DNA of 12,118 bases from Chloroflexi bacterium UBA4733 (GCA_002404055.1 DHIZ01000123.1:1020-13137), one strand, 5' to 3'. Shown: positions 1 to 7,248, counted from the first letter of the stretch. The notes: generated from the letters alone by a model not told the origin. Numbers and translations: made by a program.

Positions 1-1
1 A

Positions 2-886
2 TCGGCGGGTGGGGACGATCCGCCCAGCGTCCTTTCTGCTTCCAGCCGTGCCTTTCTGACGCCGCTCGTGGGAATCGACCCCGCCTCGGTCATCATCCGC
101 CAGGATGCTGCAGCGCAAGCGGTGACGGCAGCGCAGGGCGCCGACGCCCTGACGCAGGGCGAAGTGATCGCTCTCGGCAGTGGCCAGGCCCCCGATATGC
201 CGTCAACCATCGGCCTGCTGGCCCACGAATTGACGCATGTGGCGCAGGGCCGCCAGCCTCGCTTCGTCCCGCCAGTCCTGCAGGCGCCATTTCGTGCGGA
301 CACGGCCGGCCCCATTGGCCAGCCGGCAGAGTCGACAACGATCTTGCCCACAGTGCCAACCGCCCCGATTGCCCCACCGGTCGGAGGACCAACCGGCGAT
401 CTGGAAGCCGTCGCCCGAGCGGTTGAGTCGCGGGTAACCACCCTGGCCAGGGGGCGCTTCGCACCAGCAGTTGCCGCATGGGCCGGGCAGTCGGAGGCAC
501 CGGCAGCGCCGCTCTCGCTTTCGCTACCAGCGCCGGTTTCGGCAGCGCAGTTGCCCGCCGACCCCTGGAATGGACTGCCCGCGCCCTGGGAGCCCTGGCC
601 GGCATGGGCGGCCGATCCGCCGTCGCTCACCGTGGCGGCCGCGCAACCAGCGCACACCGTGTTGTCCGCCGACCCCATGGGCGGCGCAGCCGGTGACAGC
701 GGAGCTACAGTCGGCGCAACGAGCTCGGTGCAGCGGGCGGACACCGGGCGCATGTTGCCGCAAGAAGAGGCGCCCGCCGTGCATCCAGGATCGATCCAAC
801 CAGACCAGGACCTCGATGCCCTCGCCCGCCAGGTCTATGCCATCCTGGGGCGACGCCTGGCCGCCGAACGCCGGCGGCTTGGCTGA
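2..886 (+). CDS. eCIS_core (DUF4157) protein, N-terminus beyond the window
   Basis: The frame is open to the left edge, so this is a 5'-partial gene with 294 codons visible. A GTG at 68 is in frame, but the conserved domain already begins upstream of it, so it is unlikely to be the start. Residues about 12-83 (counted from the first visible codon) match DUF4157/PF13699, the family renamed eCIS_core because it accompanies contractile injection systems. It carries the HExxH-type motif HELTHVAQ with H75, E76 and H79. A long Pro/Ala-rich, low-complexity stretch follows (about 84-255). The end is a charged helix (about 260-294, containing DLDALARQVYAIL) that resembles C-terminal tails I associate with eCIS proteins. 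The molecular role of the family is unsettled; a metallopeptidase or maturation role is only suggested by the motif. It lies 33 nt upstream of the LysM protein, in the same operon. The family call is strong and the function unknown. Confidence 0.85.
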   Translation, partial: SAGGDDPPSVLSASSRAFLTPLVGIDPASVIIRQDAAAQAVTAAQGADALTQGEVIALGSGQAPDMPSTIGLLAHELTHVAQGRQPRFVPPVLQAPFRADTAGPIGQPAESTTILPTVPTAPIAPPVGGPTGDLEAVARAVESRVTTLARGRFAPAVAAWAGQSEAPAAPLSLSLPAPVSAAQLPADPWNGLPAPWEPWPAWAADPPSLTVAAAQPAHTVLSADPMGGAAGDSGATVGATSSVQRADTGRMLPQEEAPAVHPGSIQPDQDLDALARQVYAILGRRLAAERRRLG

Positions 887-919
887 TCCGCGTACTTCCG
901 AGTAGAGAGGAAAGCAACC

Positions 920-1612
920 ATGGCTGATACCAGCCTTGCGCCGGCAGCGTTGATCAATCTGGATGCCGCTGGTGCGACACCGATCCCCTGCCTTTTCAAC
1001 CCCAAGGAATACACGTTCGGCAAGCAGAACCAGTGGACACTCGGCACGAAGAAGGGGTCGAACGTCCCGCAGTTCGACTTCGGGGGCGGCCATGCGGCAA
1101 CCCTGCAGGTGCAACTGTTCTTTGATACCTATTCCGGCGCCAAAGGCAACGGCGGTCAGGAAGGGCCGGCGGAGGATGTGCGCGAGCGCTACACGGAAAA
1201 GATCTGGGACCTCATGCTGGTCTCGCCTCACTTGACAGATCACAAGAACAAGAAGGGCCGCCCGCCGCGCGTGCGCTTTCAATGGGGCCGCGCCTGGTCA
1301 TTCGATGCGGTGATCGTCAGTATCAATCAGAAGTTCACTCTGTTTCTGGCCGATGGCACGCCGGTGCGGGCGACTTTGGACGTGAATTTCCAGCAGATCA
1401 AGGATGACAGCCTCTACCCGCCGCAGAACCCGACTTCGGCCGGAGAGGGCGGCGAACGGCAATGGGTGGTCGGAGCCGGCGACACCCTGGCCGGCATCGC
1501 CTATGCCGCCTACGGTGACCCGAACCTCTGGCGGCGCATCGCCGACAGCAATGGCCTTTCCCAGGTGCGCCGCTTACGCCCGGGGACGGTACTGGAGTTA
1601 CCCGGTGCCTGA
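920..1612 (+). CDS. CIS tube/baseplate adaptor protein with C-terminal LysM domain (Afp7/PVC7-like)
   Basis: This 230-residue protein has the two-part build of the contractile injection system tube-type adaptor. The N-terminal domain (about 1-165) contains FNPKEYTFGKQNQW, LQVQLFFDTY, PPRVRFQWG and a FTLFLADGTPVRA segment typical of the family. A LysM domain (about 181-229) runs from GAGDTLAGIAYAAYGD to LRPGTVLELP. Related proteins (Afp7/PVC7, T4 gp53-like, P2 gpX-like LysM) sit where the inner tube meets the baseplate and hub. No signal peptide is seen, which fits cytoplasmic assembly. The ATG at 920 follows an AGAGAGGA Shine-Dalgarno-like sequence by about 8 nt. The end overlaps the spike gene by 8 nt, suggesting coupled translation of two proteins that should touch each other in the particle. 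The length is normal for the family. Confidence 0.9.
   Translation: MADTSLAPAALINLDAAGATPIPCLFNPKEYTFGKQNQWTLGTKKGSNVPQFDFGGGHAATLQVQLFFDTYSGAKGNGGQEGPAEDVRERYTEKIWDLMLVSPHLTDHKNKKGRPPRVRFQWGRAWSFDAVIVSINQKFTLFLADGTPVRATLDVNFQQIKDDSLYPPQNPTSAGEGGERQWVVGAGDTLAGIAYAAYGDPNLWRRIADSNGLSQVRRLRPGTVLELPGA
1594..1607 (+). promoter_or_regulatory. Ribosome binding site and GTG start of the spike gene
   Basis: GGAG at 1594-1597 lies 7 nt before GTG at 1605-1607, inside the last codons of the LysM gene. It decides the start of the spike protein, since the reading frame is open much further upstream. The overlap with the stop codon at 1610-1612 suggests translational coupling. Confidence 0.6.
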
Positions 1613-3263
1613 TACCGCCGAGCTGCTCAGCCAGCTCTATCTGGAGTTTGATGGCGCCCCTGCGCCCGATGCGCTCATCGAAGACATTCTGGAGATCACC
1701 GTCGACAACAGCCTGCATGTGCCGGATGTGGCAACCGTTCGCCTGCATGACTCGCGCCTCAAGTGGATTGACGATGCCGGACTCGCGCCAGGAAAATCGC
1801 TGCGCGTCTCCGCCAAAGTAGGGTCGGACAACCTCGTCATCTTCGATGGCGAAATCGTGGAGATCGAAGGAGACTTCTCGCCGGCGACGCAGACGTTTGT
1901 CGTGCGGGCCTTCGACCGGTTGCACCGCCTGGCGCGTGGCCGTCACGTTCGCTCCTTCCAGAATGTGACCGACGGCGACCTGATCCAGCGCCTGGCGCAG
2001 GAGGTGCAGTTGCAAAGCGAGGTGGCGCCGACCCACCAGGTCCACCCCTACCTCCTCCAAAACAACCAGACCAACCTGGAGTTCCTGCGCGAACGCGCCG
2101 CCGCTCTGGGTTACCTACTTTACGTCCAGGGGAAAACGCTCCACTGTGGGCCGCCCAAGCCACCCGGCTCGACCGTCACCATGGAATGGGGAGTGGCCTT
2201 GCAGGAGTTCCATCCGCGTCTGACCACCGTTGATCAGTGCGACAGTGTCACGGTACGCGGTTGGGACCCTGACAGCCGCCAACCGATTATCGGCCAGTCG
2301 CAGCACGGCGAGGGCGTACCAGCCATCGGTGAGAAGCGGCAAGGTGGCGCCGTTGCCCACGACGCCTTCCACGTCGACGCCCAATGGCTCGTGGCCGACC
2401 GTCCGATCCGCAAGCAGGCGACGGCCGAGAGCCTGGCCCAGGCCGTCCTCAATCGGATCAGCGGCCGCTACATCGAAGCCGATGGTCGTTGCGGTGGCAA
2501 CCCTCGCGTCCTGGCGGGCGCGGCCGTGCAACTGAGCGCCGTCGGCGATCGCTTCAGTGGCGTCTATTACGTGACCGCCAGCACCCACCTGTACAGCGCT
2601 CAGCACGGCTACAGCACCGAGTTCAGCGTCTCCGGTCACTACCCGGCAACCGTGTTCTCCATCTTGCAGGGGCCGGCCCAGGCGGCAGCGATGGGCCTCG
2701 TCATCGGCATTGTCACCGACAACAGTGACCCAAAGGGGCAGGGCCGCGTGAAAGTCAAGTACCCCTGGCTGTCGCCCGACCACGCCAGCGACTGGGCACG
2801 CCTGGTCTCCCCCGGCGCCGGCGCGCAGCGTGGCCTGCAGTTCCTGCCGGAAGTGAATGACGAGGTGCTGGTCGGCTTTGAGCTGGGCGACATCAACCAT
2901 CCCTACGTCCTGGGCGGCCTGTGGAACGGCCAGGATGCGCCGCCCAAGGGCAGCAGCCAGGTGGTCAGCAGTGGCAAGGTCCAACAACGCCTGATCCGTT
3001 CCCGCGCGGGACACCTGATCACCCTGGACGATAGCGACGACGGTGGCGGCGTGTCGATCGTGGACAAGAACGGCAACAGCGTGCGCCTGGACAGTTCCGG
3101 CAACAACCTCACCATCGACGTGCAGGGCAACGTCACCGTGAAGAGCCAGGGCAACCTGACGCTAGAAGCGCAAGGTGAGGTGCAGATCAAAGGGTTAGGC
3201 GTCACCGTCGATGCCGGCGCGGCCAACGCGACGGTGAAGGGGACGATGATCAGTTTGAATTAG
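1605..3263 (+). CDS. VgrG/gpD-gp5-like baseplate spike protein (Afp8-like)
   Basis: This 552-residue protein should form the trimeric hub and spike beneath the tube. Residues 1 to about 340 resemble the phage late control gpD fold (start PDTAELLSQLYLEFDG). Residues about 363-447 are a gp5/Phage_base_V OB-fold with the typical run FLPEVNDEVLVGFELGD followed by YVLGGLWNG. Residues about 470-552 are a short-repeat segment (GNNLTID, GNVTVK, GNLTLEA, EVQIKG) expected to form a triple-stranded beta-helix needle. No effector domain is appended, so cargo is not carried as a C-terminal extension. The open frame runs upstream to 1404, but that part overlaps the LysM domain and has no family similarity. 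The GTG at 1605 puts the conserved start at residue 2 and has GGAG at 1594-1597. The gene overlaps its upstream neighbour by 8 nt and is followed by a 126-nt spacer holding an inverted repeat. Confidence 0.92.
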   Translation: MPDTAELLSQLYLEFDGAPAPDALIEDILEITVDNSLHVPDVATVRLHDSRLKWIDDAGLAPGKSLRVSAKVGSDNLVIFDGEIVEIEGDFSPATQTFVVRAFDRLHRLARGRHVRSFQNVTDGDLIQRLAQEVQLQSEVAPTHQVHPYLLQNNQTNLEFLRERAAALGYLLYVQGKTLHCGPPKPPGSTVTMEWGVALQEFHPRLTTVDQCDSVTVRGWDPDSRQPIIGQSQHGEGVPAIGEKRQGGAVAHDAFHVDAQWLVADRPIRKQATAESLAQAVLNRISGRYIEADGRCGGNPRVLAGAAVQLSAVGDRFSGVYYVTASTHLYSAQHGYSTEFSVSGHYPATVFSILQGPAQAAAMGLVIGIVTDNSDPKGQGRVKVKYPWLSPDHASDWARLVSPGAGAQRGLQFLPEVNDEVLVGFELGDINHPYVLGGLWNGQDAPPKGSSQVVSSGKVQQRLIRSRAGHLITLDDSDDGGGVSIVDKNGNSVRLDSSGNNLTIDVQGNVTVKSQGNLTLEAQGEVQIKGLGVTVDAGAANATVKGTMISLN

Positions 3264-3268
3264 GGGCA

Positions 3269-3370
3269 GGGCCGCGACTGCGGTCTGCGGCCCAAAGACA
3301 GCACTGCCGTGCCGAAGGCCTTTCCAGGACCGTAGTCCGGTCTTTGGGCCGCAGACCGCAGTCGCGGCCC
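3269..3370 (+). repeat. REP/BIME-like palindromic element: perfect 31-bp inverted repeat around a 40-nt centre
   Basis: The left arm 3269-3299 and right arm 3340-3370 are exact reverse complements over 31 bp. Each arm can also fold alone: GGGCCGC pairs with GCGGCCC, and inside that GAC pairs with GTC around a 4-nt loop. A third small hairpin lies between them (GACCG 3328-3332 with CGGTC 3338-3342). The core GACCGCAGTC occurs in the right arm (3354-3363), inverted in the left arm (3276-3285), and with one change in the centre (3328-3337, GACCGTAGTC). This build matches REP units arranged as a BIME-like pair, or a small non-autonomous element. It fills the spacer between the spike and PAAR genes. 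It could form one long stem in mRNA and so dampen or stabilise the transcript, but there is no T-tract typical of an intrinsic terminator. I see no open reading frame or promoter in the spacer. Confidence 0.85.
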
Positions 3371-3389
3371 CATAAAATAAGGAGTACCT

Positions 3390-3782
3390 ATGGGCCAACC
3401 AGCCGCAAAGCAAGGAGATCAGGTCGTGGCGACCGATGTGCATATCGTGTTGATCCCGTCGCCGGGCGGACCGGTGCCGACGCCGCTGCCCCATCCCTTC
3501 GTCGGGATCATCAGCGGCAACCTGAGCAGCAACGTCCAGATCATGGGTGCGCCGGCCGCCACGCAGGGCAGCACAGCCGACAACGCGCCGCCGCACATCC
3601 CGCAGGGTGGCCCCTTCCAGAAGCCGCCGACCAACAAAGGGCAGATCATGAGCGGCAGCGCCACGGTGTTCATCAACAACAAGCCGGCTGCCCGGAGTGG
3701 TGACCCGGCGCTGACCTGCAACGACCCGGCCGACATGCCGGTGGGTACAGTGGTAGCGGTCGGCACCGTGCTGATCGGCTGA
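3390..3782 (+). CDS. PAAR-domain spike tip protein (Afp10-like)
   Basis: This 130-residue protein is a stand-alone PAAR-type tip, expected to cap the beta-helix of the spike and give the needle its sharp end. It has the Pro/Gly-rich character of the family, an early H18, a PHPF segment with H35, PPHIP with H69, and C110 in LTCND. Three His and one Cys is the usual zinc-binding set of PAAR cones; assigning these exact residues as ligands is my inference. The segment GSATVFINNKPAARSGDP is a typical PAAR strand. No toxin domain follows, so it is a structural tip rather than an effector-tipped one. The ATG at 3390 is preceded by AAGGAG (ending 3384) at 5-nt spacing. It is separated from the spike gene by the palindromic element. 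The length is usual for PAAR proteins of phage-tail-like systems. Confidence 0.9.
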   Translation: MGQPAAKQGDQVVATDVHIVLIPSPGGPVPTPLPHPFVGIISGNLSSNVQIMGAPAATQGSTADNAPPHIPQGGPFQKPPTNKGQIMSGSATVFINNKPAARSGDPALTCNDPADMPVGTVVAVGTVLIG

Positions 3783-3808
3783 ATGGGGCTGGAAGTGAGC
3801 AGGTAGCC

Positions 3809-3824
3809 GGCGATTGAAATCGCC
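3809..3824 (+). repeat. Small perfect hairpin (GGCGAT-TGAA-ATCGCC)
   Basis: A 6-bp perfect stem with a TGAA loop lies in the 70-nt spacer between the PAAR and gp25 genes, about 10 nt before the gp25 Shine-Dalgarno sequence. It has no T-tract, so a terminator is unlikely. It could be a short palindromic repeat or an mRNA processing or stability site. The rest of the spacer shows nothing else. Confidence 0.45.
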
Positions 3825-3835
3825 AGGCGTGCGTT

Positions 3836-3855
3836 GGAAGGAGGGAACCTGTATG
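3836..3855 (+). promoter_or_regulatory. Strong ribosome binding site fixing the gp25-like start
   Basis: GGAAGGAGGG at 3836-3845 is a near-ideal Shine-Dalgarno sequence 7 nt before the ATG at 3853-3855. It makes the ATG far more likely than the in-frame TTG at 3814, which falls inside the small hairpin and would add 13 residues unlike the family. It is one of the strongest ribosome sites in the window, fitting a baseplate protein needed in several copies. Confidence 0.7.
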
Positions 3856-4263
3856 GCGGACGTCATCGGTGTCGGGTGGGCCTTCCCGGTGAGCGTGGAG
3901 CGGGGACGCATCGCCATGGCCCGGCGGGAGCGGGATATCGAGGAGGCGATGGGTATTATTCTGCTCACGTCCAAAGGGCAACGGCCGATGCGCCCGGAGT
4001 TTGGCTGCAAGATTCACGATCTGCTCTTCGCGCCGAACGACGCCACGACCGCCGGTCTGGCCGCCTATTATGTGGAAGATGCCCTCAACATGTGGGAACC
4101 GCGCATCCGCGTGGTCCGCGTGCGGGCCGCGCCCGATACTGCCAATGACGGGAAGTTGCTCATCAACATTGAGTACGAAATCAAGGCGACGTATGATCGT
4201 CGCACCCTGGTCTTTCCCTTCTATCGGATTCCGGGCGAGCCGGCGACTGCTGTTGCCGAGTAA
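3853..4263 (+). CDS. gp25/GPW-like baseplate wedge protein (Afp9-like)
   Basis: This 136-residue protein belongs to the gp25/GPW lysozyme-like family (PF04965), a universal small wedge component that links the baseplate to the sheath in phage T4, type VI and eCIS particles. Despite the family's older name, it is structural rather than enzymatic. Recognisable features in order are an N-terminal WAFPVSVERG segment, DIEEAMGIILLTSKGQRPMRPEFGCKIHDLLF (shown here as two parts: DIEEAMGIILLTSKGQ and RPMRPEFGCKIHDLLF), then EDALNMWEPRIRV and a final YEIKATYDRRTLVFPFY. The RPxFG core is the family signature. No signal peptide or membrane segment is present. The gene sits 70 nt after PAAR and 8 nt before the J-like gene. 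In the Serratia Afp cluster, gp25 precedes PAAR; here the order is reversed. The length is normal. Confidence 0.92.
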   Translation: MADVIGVGWAFPVSVERGRIAMARRERDIEEAMGIILLTSKGQRPMRPEFGCKIHDLLFAPNDATTAGLAAYYVEDALNMWEPRIRVVRVRAAPDTANDGKLLINIEYEIKATYDRRTLVFPFYRIPGEPATAVAE

Positions 4264-4271
4264 GGTGTGCC

Positions 4272-6275
4272 ATGCCGTTGCCAACGCCGAAGCTGGATAC
4301 GCGCCGCTTCCAGGACATCGTCGACGAGGCGAAGCGCCTCATCCCCCGCTACTGCCCGGAGTGGACCGATCACAACGTCAGCGACCCGGGGATCACCCTG
4401 ATCGAACTGTTCGCCTGGATGACCGACCTGCTGCTTTACCGGACCAATCAGGTGCCGGATCGCATGTATGTCAAGTTCCTGGAATTAATTGGCGTGCGCC
4501 TGGACCCGCCGCGCGCGGCGCGAGCGCCGGTGACGTTCTACCTTTCCGCGCCACAGCCGAACGAGGTGACCATTCCCGAGGACACGGAAGTGGCGACCGT
4601 GCGCACGGAGACCAGTGAGGCCGTGATCTTCACCACCGAGGCCGATCTCACGATTCGCCCGCCGAAGCTGGTCGGCGCGTACAGCCGGGCAGCGCTGGGC
4701 GGCAACGCCGGCGATTGGACGGTACACGACCTTCGCCAGCTGGAACTGCCTGGTCAGACCATCGACGTCTTCTCCGGTAATCCCAGCCCTGGTGATGCGT
4801 TCTACCTCGCTTTCGCCGCCGACCACGGCCAGCACGTGCTGGCACTGGCGCTGGATTGCACCCTGGCCGGCGGCGCCGGGGTCGACCCCACCAACCCGCC
4901 GCTCGCCTGGCAGGTGTATCAGGGCGGCGCCACGCGTTGGGGAGCGTGCGTGCTGGAGTACGACGGCACCGGCGGCTTCAATACGCCGGGCGAGGTGATC
5001 CTGCGCCTGCCCGTGATGACGGAGGCGGAAATCCAGGGCGTGCGCGCCTACTGGCTGCGCTGCATCCTGACGGATGCGCAGGCCGGCCCGAATTCCTACC
5101 GTGTCTCCCCGCAACTGCAGCGCCTCCAGGTCGAGGCGCGCGGCGGCAGCGTGGGGGCGCGCCACGCAGTGACCGTCCGCGACGAGATCCTGGGGAGCAG
5201 CGACGGCACGCCGGGTCAGTCCTTCCGCCTGTTGCACGCCCCGCTGCTGGCGCGCGACCCGCAACGAGATCGTCTCGCGGTCGCGCTACCGGGGGAGGCG
5301 AGCAGCGCCTGGACGGAAGTGGCGGACTTCGCCGACTCCGGCCCCATGGACCGCCAGTACACGCTGGACAGCAGCGACGGCGCTCTGGCCTTTGGTCCGT
5401 CGCTGCTGCAGCCCGATGGCAGCGTCTACGCCTTCGGCGCTGTGCCGCCGAAGGACAGCCTGCTGCGCATGCTGCGCTACCAGTACGGCGGCGGCACCGA
5501 AGGCAACCTGCCGCCCGGCGCTATCGCCGTCGCCAAGTCCTCCATCCCCTATGTCGCCCACGTCAAGAACTGGGAGCCGGCCATCGGCGGACGCAATGCC
5601 CAGAGTCTGGACGACGCCAAACTGCGGGCGCCGCAGGCGTTGCGCACGCGCACCCGCGCCGTCACCGCCGACGACTACGAGTTCCTGGCCGGCCAGGTGG
5701 TTGGCGTCGCCCGCGCGCGCTGCCTCGCCCCCGGCGCGCAACCGGGCGGAGCGACCGATCCGAAACCGGGCCAGGTCTTTGTGATCGTGTTGCCTCAGGT
5801 CGACGCTCCGGCCGGTCCCCACCAGCCGGAGCAGTTGCGGCTCTCGCCGGAACTCCGGGCCGCGGTACTGGCCAACCTGGATGAGCACCGTGTGCTTGGT
5901 ACGACGCTGGACGTGCGGGAGCCGGCCTATCGCTGGCTCTCCGTCCAGGCGCTGCTCCATGTGCGCGGCGCGGCCGACAGCGTGCTGCTGGCCGAGACGC
6001 AACGCCAGGCCACCGACGCGCTAGCCGCCTATCTCAACCCCTATATCGGCGGGCCGGACGGTAACGGCTGGCCGTTTGGTCGTCCCCTGCACCTGTCGGA
6101 GCTCTTCGGGCTGCTGCAGCGCCTGCCCACGGTCGAATACATCGAGAGCGTCGAGGTGCGGCTGGTTGATCCGAGTGGGCAGACGGAGCCGCGCATCGCC
6201 CCACCGACGGTGGAGTTGCCGCCACACGGCCTATTTTGCTCCTGGCAACACCGCGTCCAGGCGACGGCCGGATGA
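4272..6275 (+). CDS. Baseplate J-like assembly protein (Afp11-like)
   Basis: This 667-residue protein matches the large 'putative baseplate assembly protein' branch of the J-like family (gpJ/T4 gp6-like wedge). Together with gp25 and the gpI-like protein it should form the wedges surrounding the spike. The N-terminus has DHNVSDPGITLIELFAWMTD (DPG at about residue 38) followed by LLLYRTNQVPDRMYVKFLEL, the typical opening. The middle is a beta-rich region (about 75-440). RTRTRAVTADDYEFLAGQVV at about 458-477 is the conserved J segment. The C-terminal part has NPYIGGPDGNGWPFGRPL (about 589-606) and a final wedge-type EYIESVEVRLV. The ATG at 4272 is 8 nt after the gp25 stop, with AAGG overlapping that stop as ribosome site. 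The stop codon overlaps an ATG (6272) that opens only an 8-codon frame. The length is usual and I see no truncation. Confidence 0.93.
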   Translation: MPLPTPKLDTRRFQDIVDEAKRLIPRYCPEWTDHNVSDPGITLIELFAWMTDLLLYRTNQVPDRMYVKFLELIGVRLDPPRAARAPVTFYLSAPQPNEVTIPEDTEVATVRTETSEAVIFTTEADLTIRPPKLVGAYSRAALGGNAGDWTVHDLRQLELPGQTIDVFSGNPSPGDAFYLAFAADHGQHVLALALDCTLAGGAGVDPTNPPLAWQVYQGGATRWGACVLEYDGTGGFNTPGEVILRLPVMTEAEIQGVRAYWLRCILTDAQAGPNSYRVSPQLQRLQVEARGGSVGARHAVTVRDEILGSSDGTPGQSFRLLHAPLLARDPQRDRLAVALPGEASSAWTEVADFADSGPMDRQYTLDSSDGALAFGPSLLQPDGSVYAFGAVPPKDSLLRMLRYQYGGGTEGNLPPGAIAVAKSSIPYVAHVKNWEPAIGGRNAQSLDDAKLRAPQALRTRTRAVTADDYEFLAGQVVGVARARCLAPGAQPGGATDPKPGQVFVIVLPQVDAPAGPHQPEQLRLSPELRAAVLANLDEHRVLGTTLDVREPAYRWLSVQALLHVRGAADSVLLAETQRQATDALAAYLNPYIGGPDGNGWPFGRPLHLSELFGLLQRLPTVEYIESVEVRLVDPSGQTEPRIAPPTVELPPHGLFCSWQHRVQATAG

Positions 6276-6298
6276 GCGACTGTTGCCGACTGAACTAG
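6272..6298 (+). other. Eight-codon ORF overlapping the J stop (ATGA), possible coupling peptide
   Basis: An ATG overlaps the J-like stop as ATGA and opens a frame reading MSDCCRLN before TAG at 6296-6298, 26 nt ahead of the FHA-gpI start. It may only be chance, but such a mini-ORF could carry terminating ribosomes forward to restart at 6325, where no strong Shine-Dalgarno sequence is seen. No function is claimed. Confidence 0.25.
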
Positions 6299-6324
6299 CG
6301 GGACCGGGTGGGGATGGGAACGGG

Positions 6325-7248
6325 ATGGTAGACGAGAAGCCGCGACTGGAAGTCCAACTGGAGGGCAACGTCGTCCAGATGCTGTCCCTCGAGACGCCGG
6401 TGCTGAGCATCGGCCGGCTGCCCGACAACGGGCTGGCGCTGCCGCACCCGATGGTCTCCCGCCATCACGCCGACCTCACCCTGGACGGCGGCCGGGTCGT
6501 GCTGACCGACACGGGTAGCGCCAACGGCACCTTTATCAACGGCGTGCGCCTGCTCGCCAACCAGCCGCGTGAACTGGACGGGGGTGAGGCGATCCAGATC
6601 GGCCCGTTCGTGCTTCGCTACTCGCCGGGTACGGCTGCCCCTGCGCTGACAGCGCCCGAGGAAGCGGCCGTCAGCGAAGCACCGCCGCCGGCAATTGAAC
6701 ATACGGCCATCCTCACCGTCGTGCCGTCGAGCCCGGCACTGACCCCCCGCGCTACCCTGCCGGCTCCCGTACCGTCGGGACCGGCCAGCGCCTATCTGGA
6801 GGACCTGCCGGTCATCTATCAAAACAGCGACTTCCTGGGCCGCTTTCTGCTGATCTTCGAGGCGATCTGGGAGCCGTTGGAGCAACGGCAGGACCACATT
6901 GCCATGTTCTTCGACCCGCGCACCTGCCCGGCGTCGTTCCTGCCCTGGCTGGCAACCTGGCTCGATGTCGCCCAGCCGGCGCGCTGGCCGGAGTCCCGCT
7001 TGCGCCGCCTGCTCGCTGAGGCGATGGACCTCTACCGCTGGCGCGGTACGCGCTACGGCATGACGCGGCTGCTGGAACTCTGCACCGGGCTGCCGGTTAC
7101 TATCTCTGAGTCACCGGATGCGCCGTTCCTGTTCCGCGTGGCGGTTCGCGTGCCGCCGGACGATGCTGACAGCGTGACGCTCATCGAACGGCTGGTCCAA
7201 GCCCACAAGCCGGCCCACGCCGGCTACATCCTGGAGGTCGCGGCATGA
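6325..7248 (+). CDS. FHA domain fused to P2 gpI-like tail protein
   Basis: This 307-residue protein has two clear parts. Residues about 5-100 form an FHA domain, the module that reads phospho-threonine. Its binding residues are all in place: G30-R31 in SIGRLPDNG, S45-R46-H47-H48, and N67-G68-T69 in GSANGTFING. After a Pro/Ala/Thr linker (about 100-154), residues 155-307 match the phage tail protein I-like domain (TIGR02242/Tail_P2_I type). It begins with AYLEDLPVIYQNSDFLGRF and contains YRWRGTRYGMTRLLEL and a final HKPAHAGYILEV. The gpI-like part should sit on the baseplate periphery beside the J-like protein, so the FHA domain would project from the tail tip. The ATG at 6325 is chosen because upstream codons overlap the J gene and show no similarity; a TTG at 6283 is a weaker choice. 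The stop overlaps the kinase start as ATGA. The domain calls are firm; phospho-dependent control is inference. Confidence 0.88.
   Translation: MVDEKPRLEVQLEGNVVQMLSLETPVLSIGRLPDNGLALPHPMVSRHHADLTLDGGRVVLTDTGSANGTFINGVRLLANQPRELDGGEAIQIGPFVLRYSPGTAAPALTAPEEAAVSEAPPPAIEHTAILTVVPSSPALTPRATLPAPVPSGPASAYLEDLPVIYQNSDFLGRFLLIFEAIWEPLEQRQDHIAMFFDPRTCPASFLPWLATWLDVAQPARWPESRLRRLLAEAMDLYRWRGTRYGMTRLLELCTGLPVTISESPDAPFLFRVAVRVPPDDADSVTLIERLVQAHKPAHAGYILEVAA

Noticed and set aside
224..247. Calling the eCIS_core protein an active zinc protease
   Set aside because: The HELTH motif is visible, but this family has no settled enzymatic role and the third metal ligand cannot be identified from sequence alone.
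1404..1604. Upstream extension of the spike reading frame
   Set aside because: It lies inside the LysM gene, encodes Arg/Pro-rich sequence unlike the family, and a GTG with GGAG at 1594-1597 starts exactly at the conserved N-terminus.
2115..3014. Minus-strand open frame opposite the spike gene
   Set aside because: The plus strand holds a well-conserved gpD/gp5 protein; the antisense translation has no family features or ribosome site of note.
3269..3370. Intrinsic terminator ending the transcript after the spike gene
   Set aside because: The palindrome is strong but no T-tract follows, and the next gene continues the same particle module, so a repeat or RNA-stability element fits better.
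3814..3852. TTG start giving a 149-residue gp25-like protein
   Set aside because: The TTG sits in a small hairpin, while a near-perfect Shine-Dalgarno sequence serves the ATG at 3853.
4485..6002. Minus-strand open frames opposite the J-like gene
   Set aside because: Compositional shadows of a clear 667-residue baseplate protein; no domain pattern.
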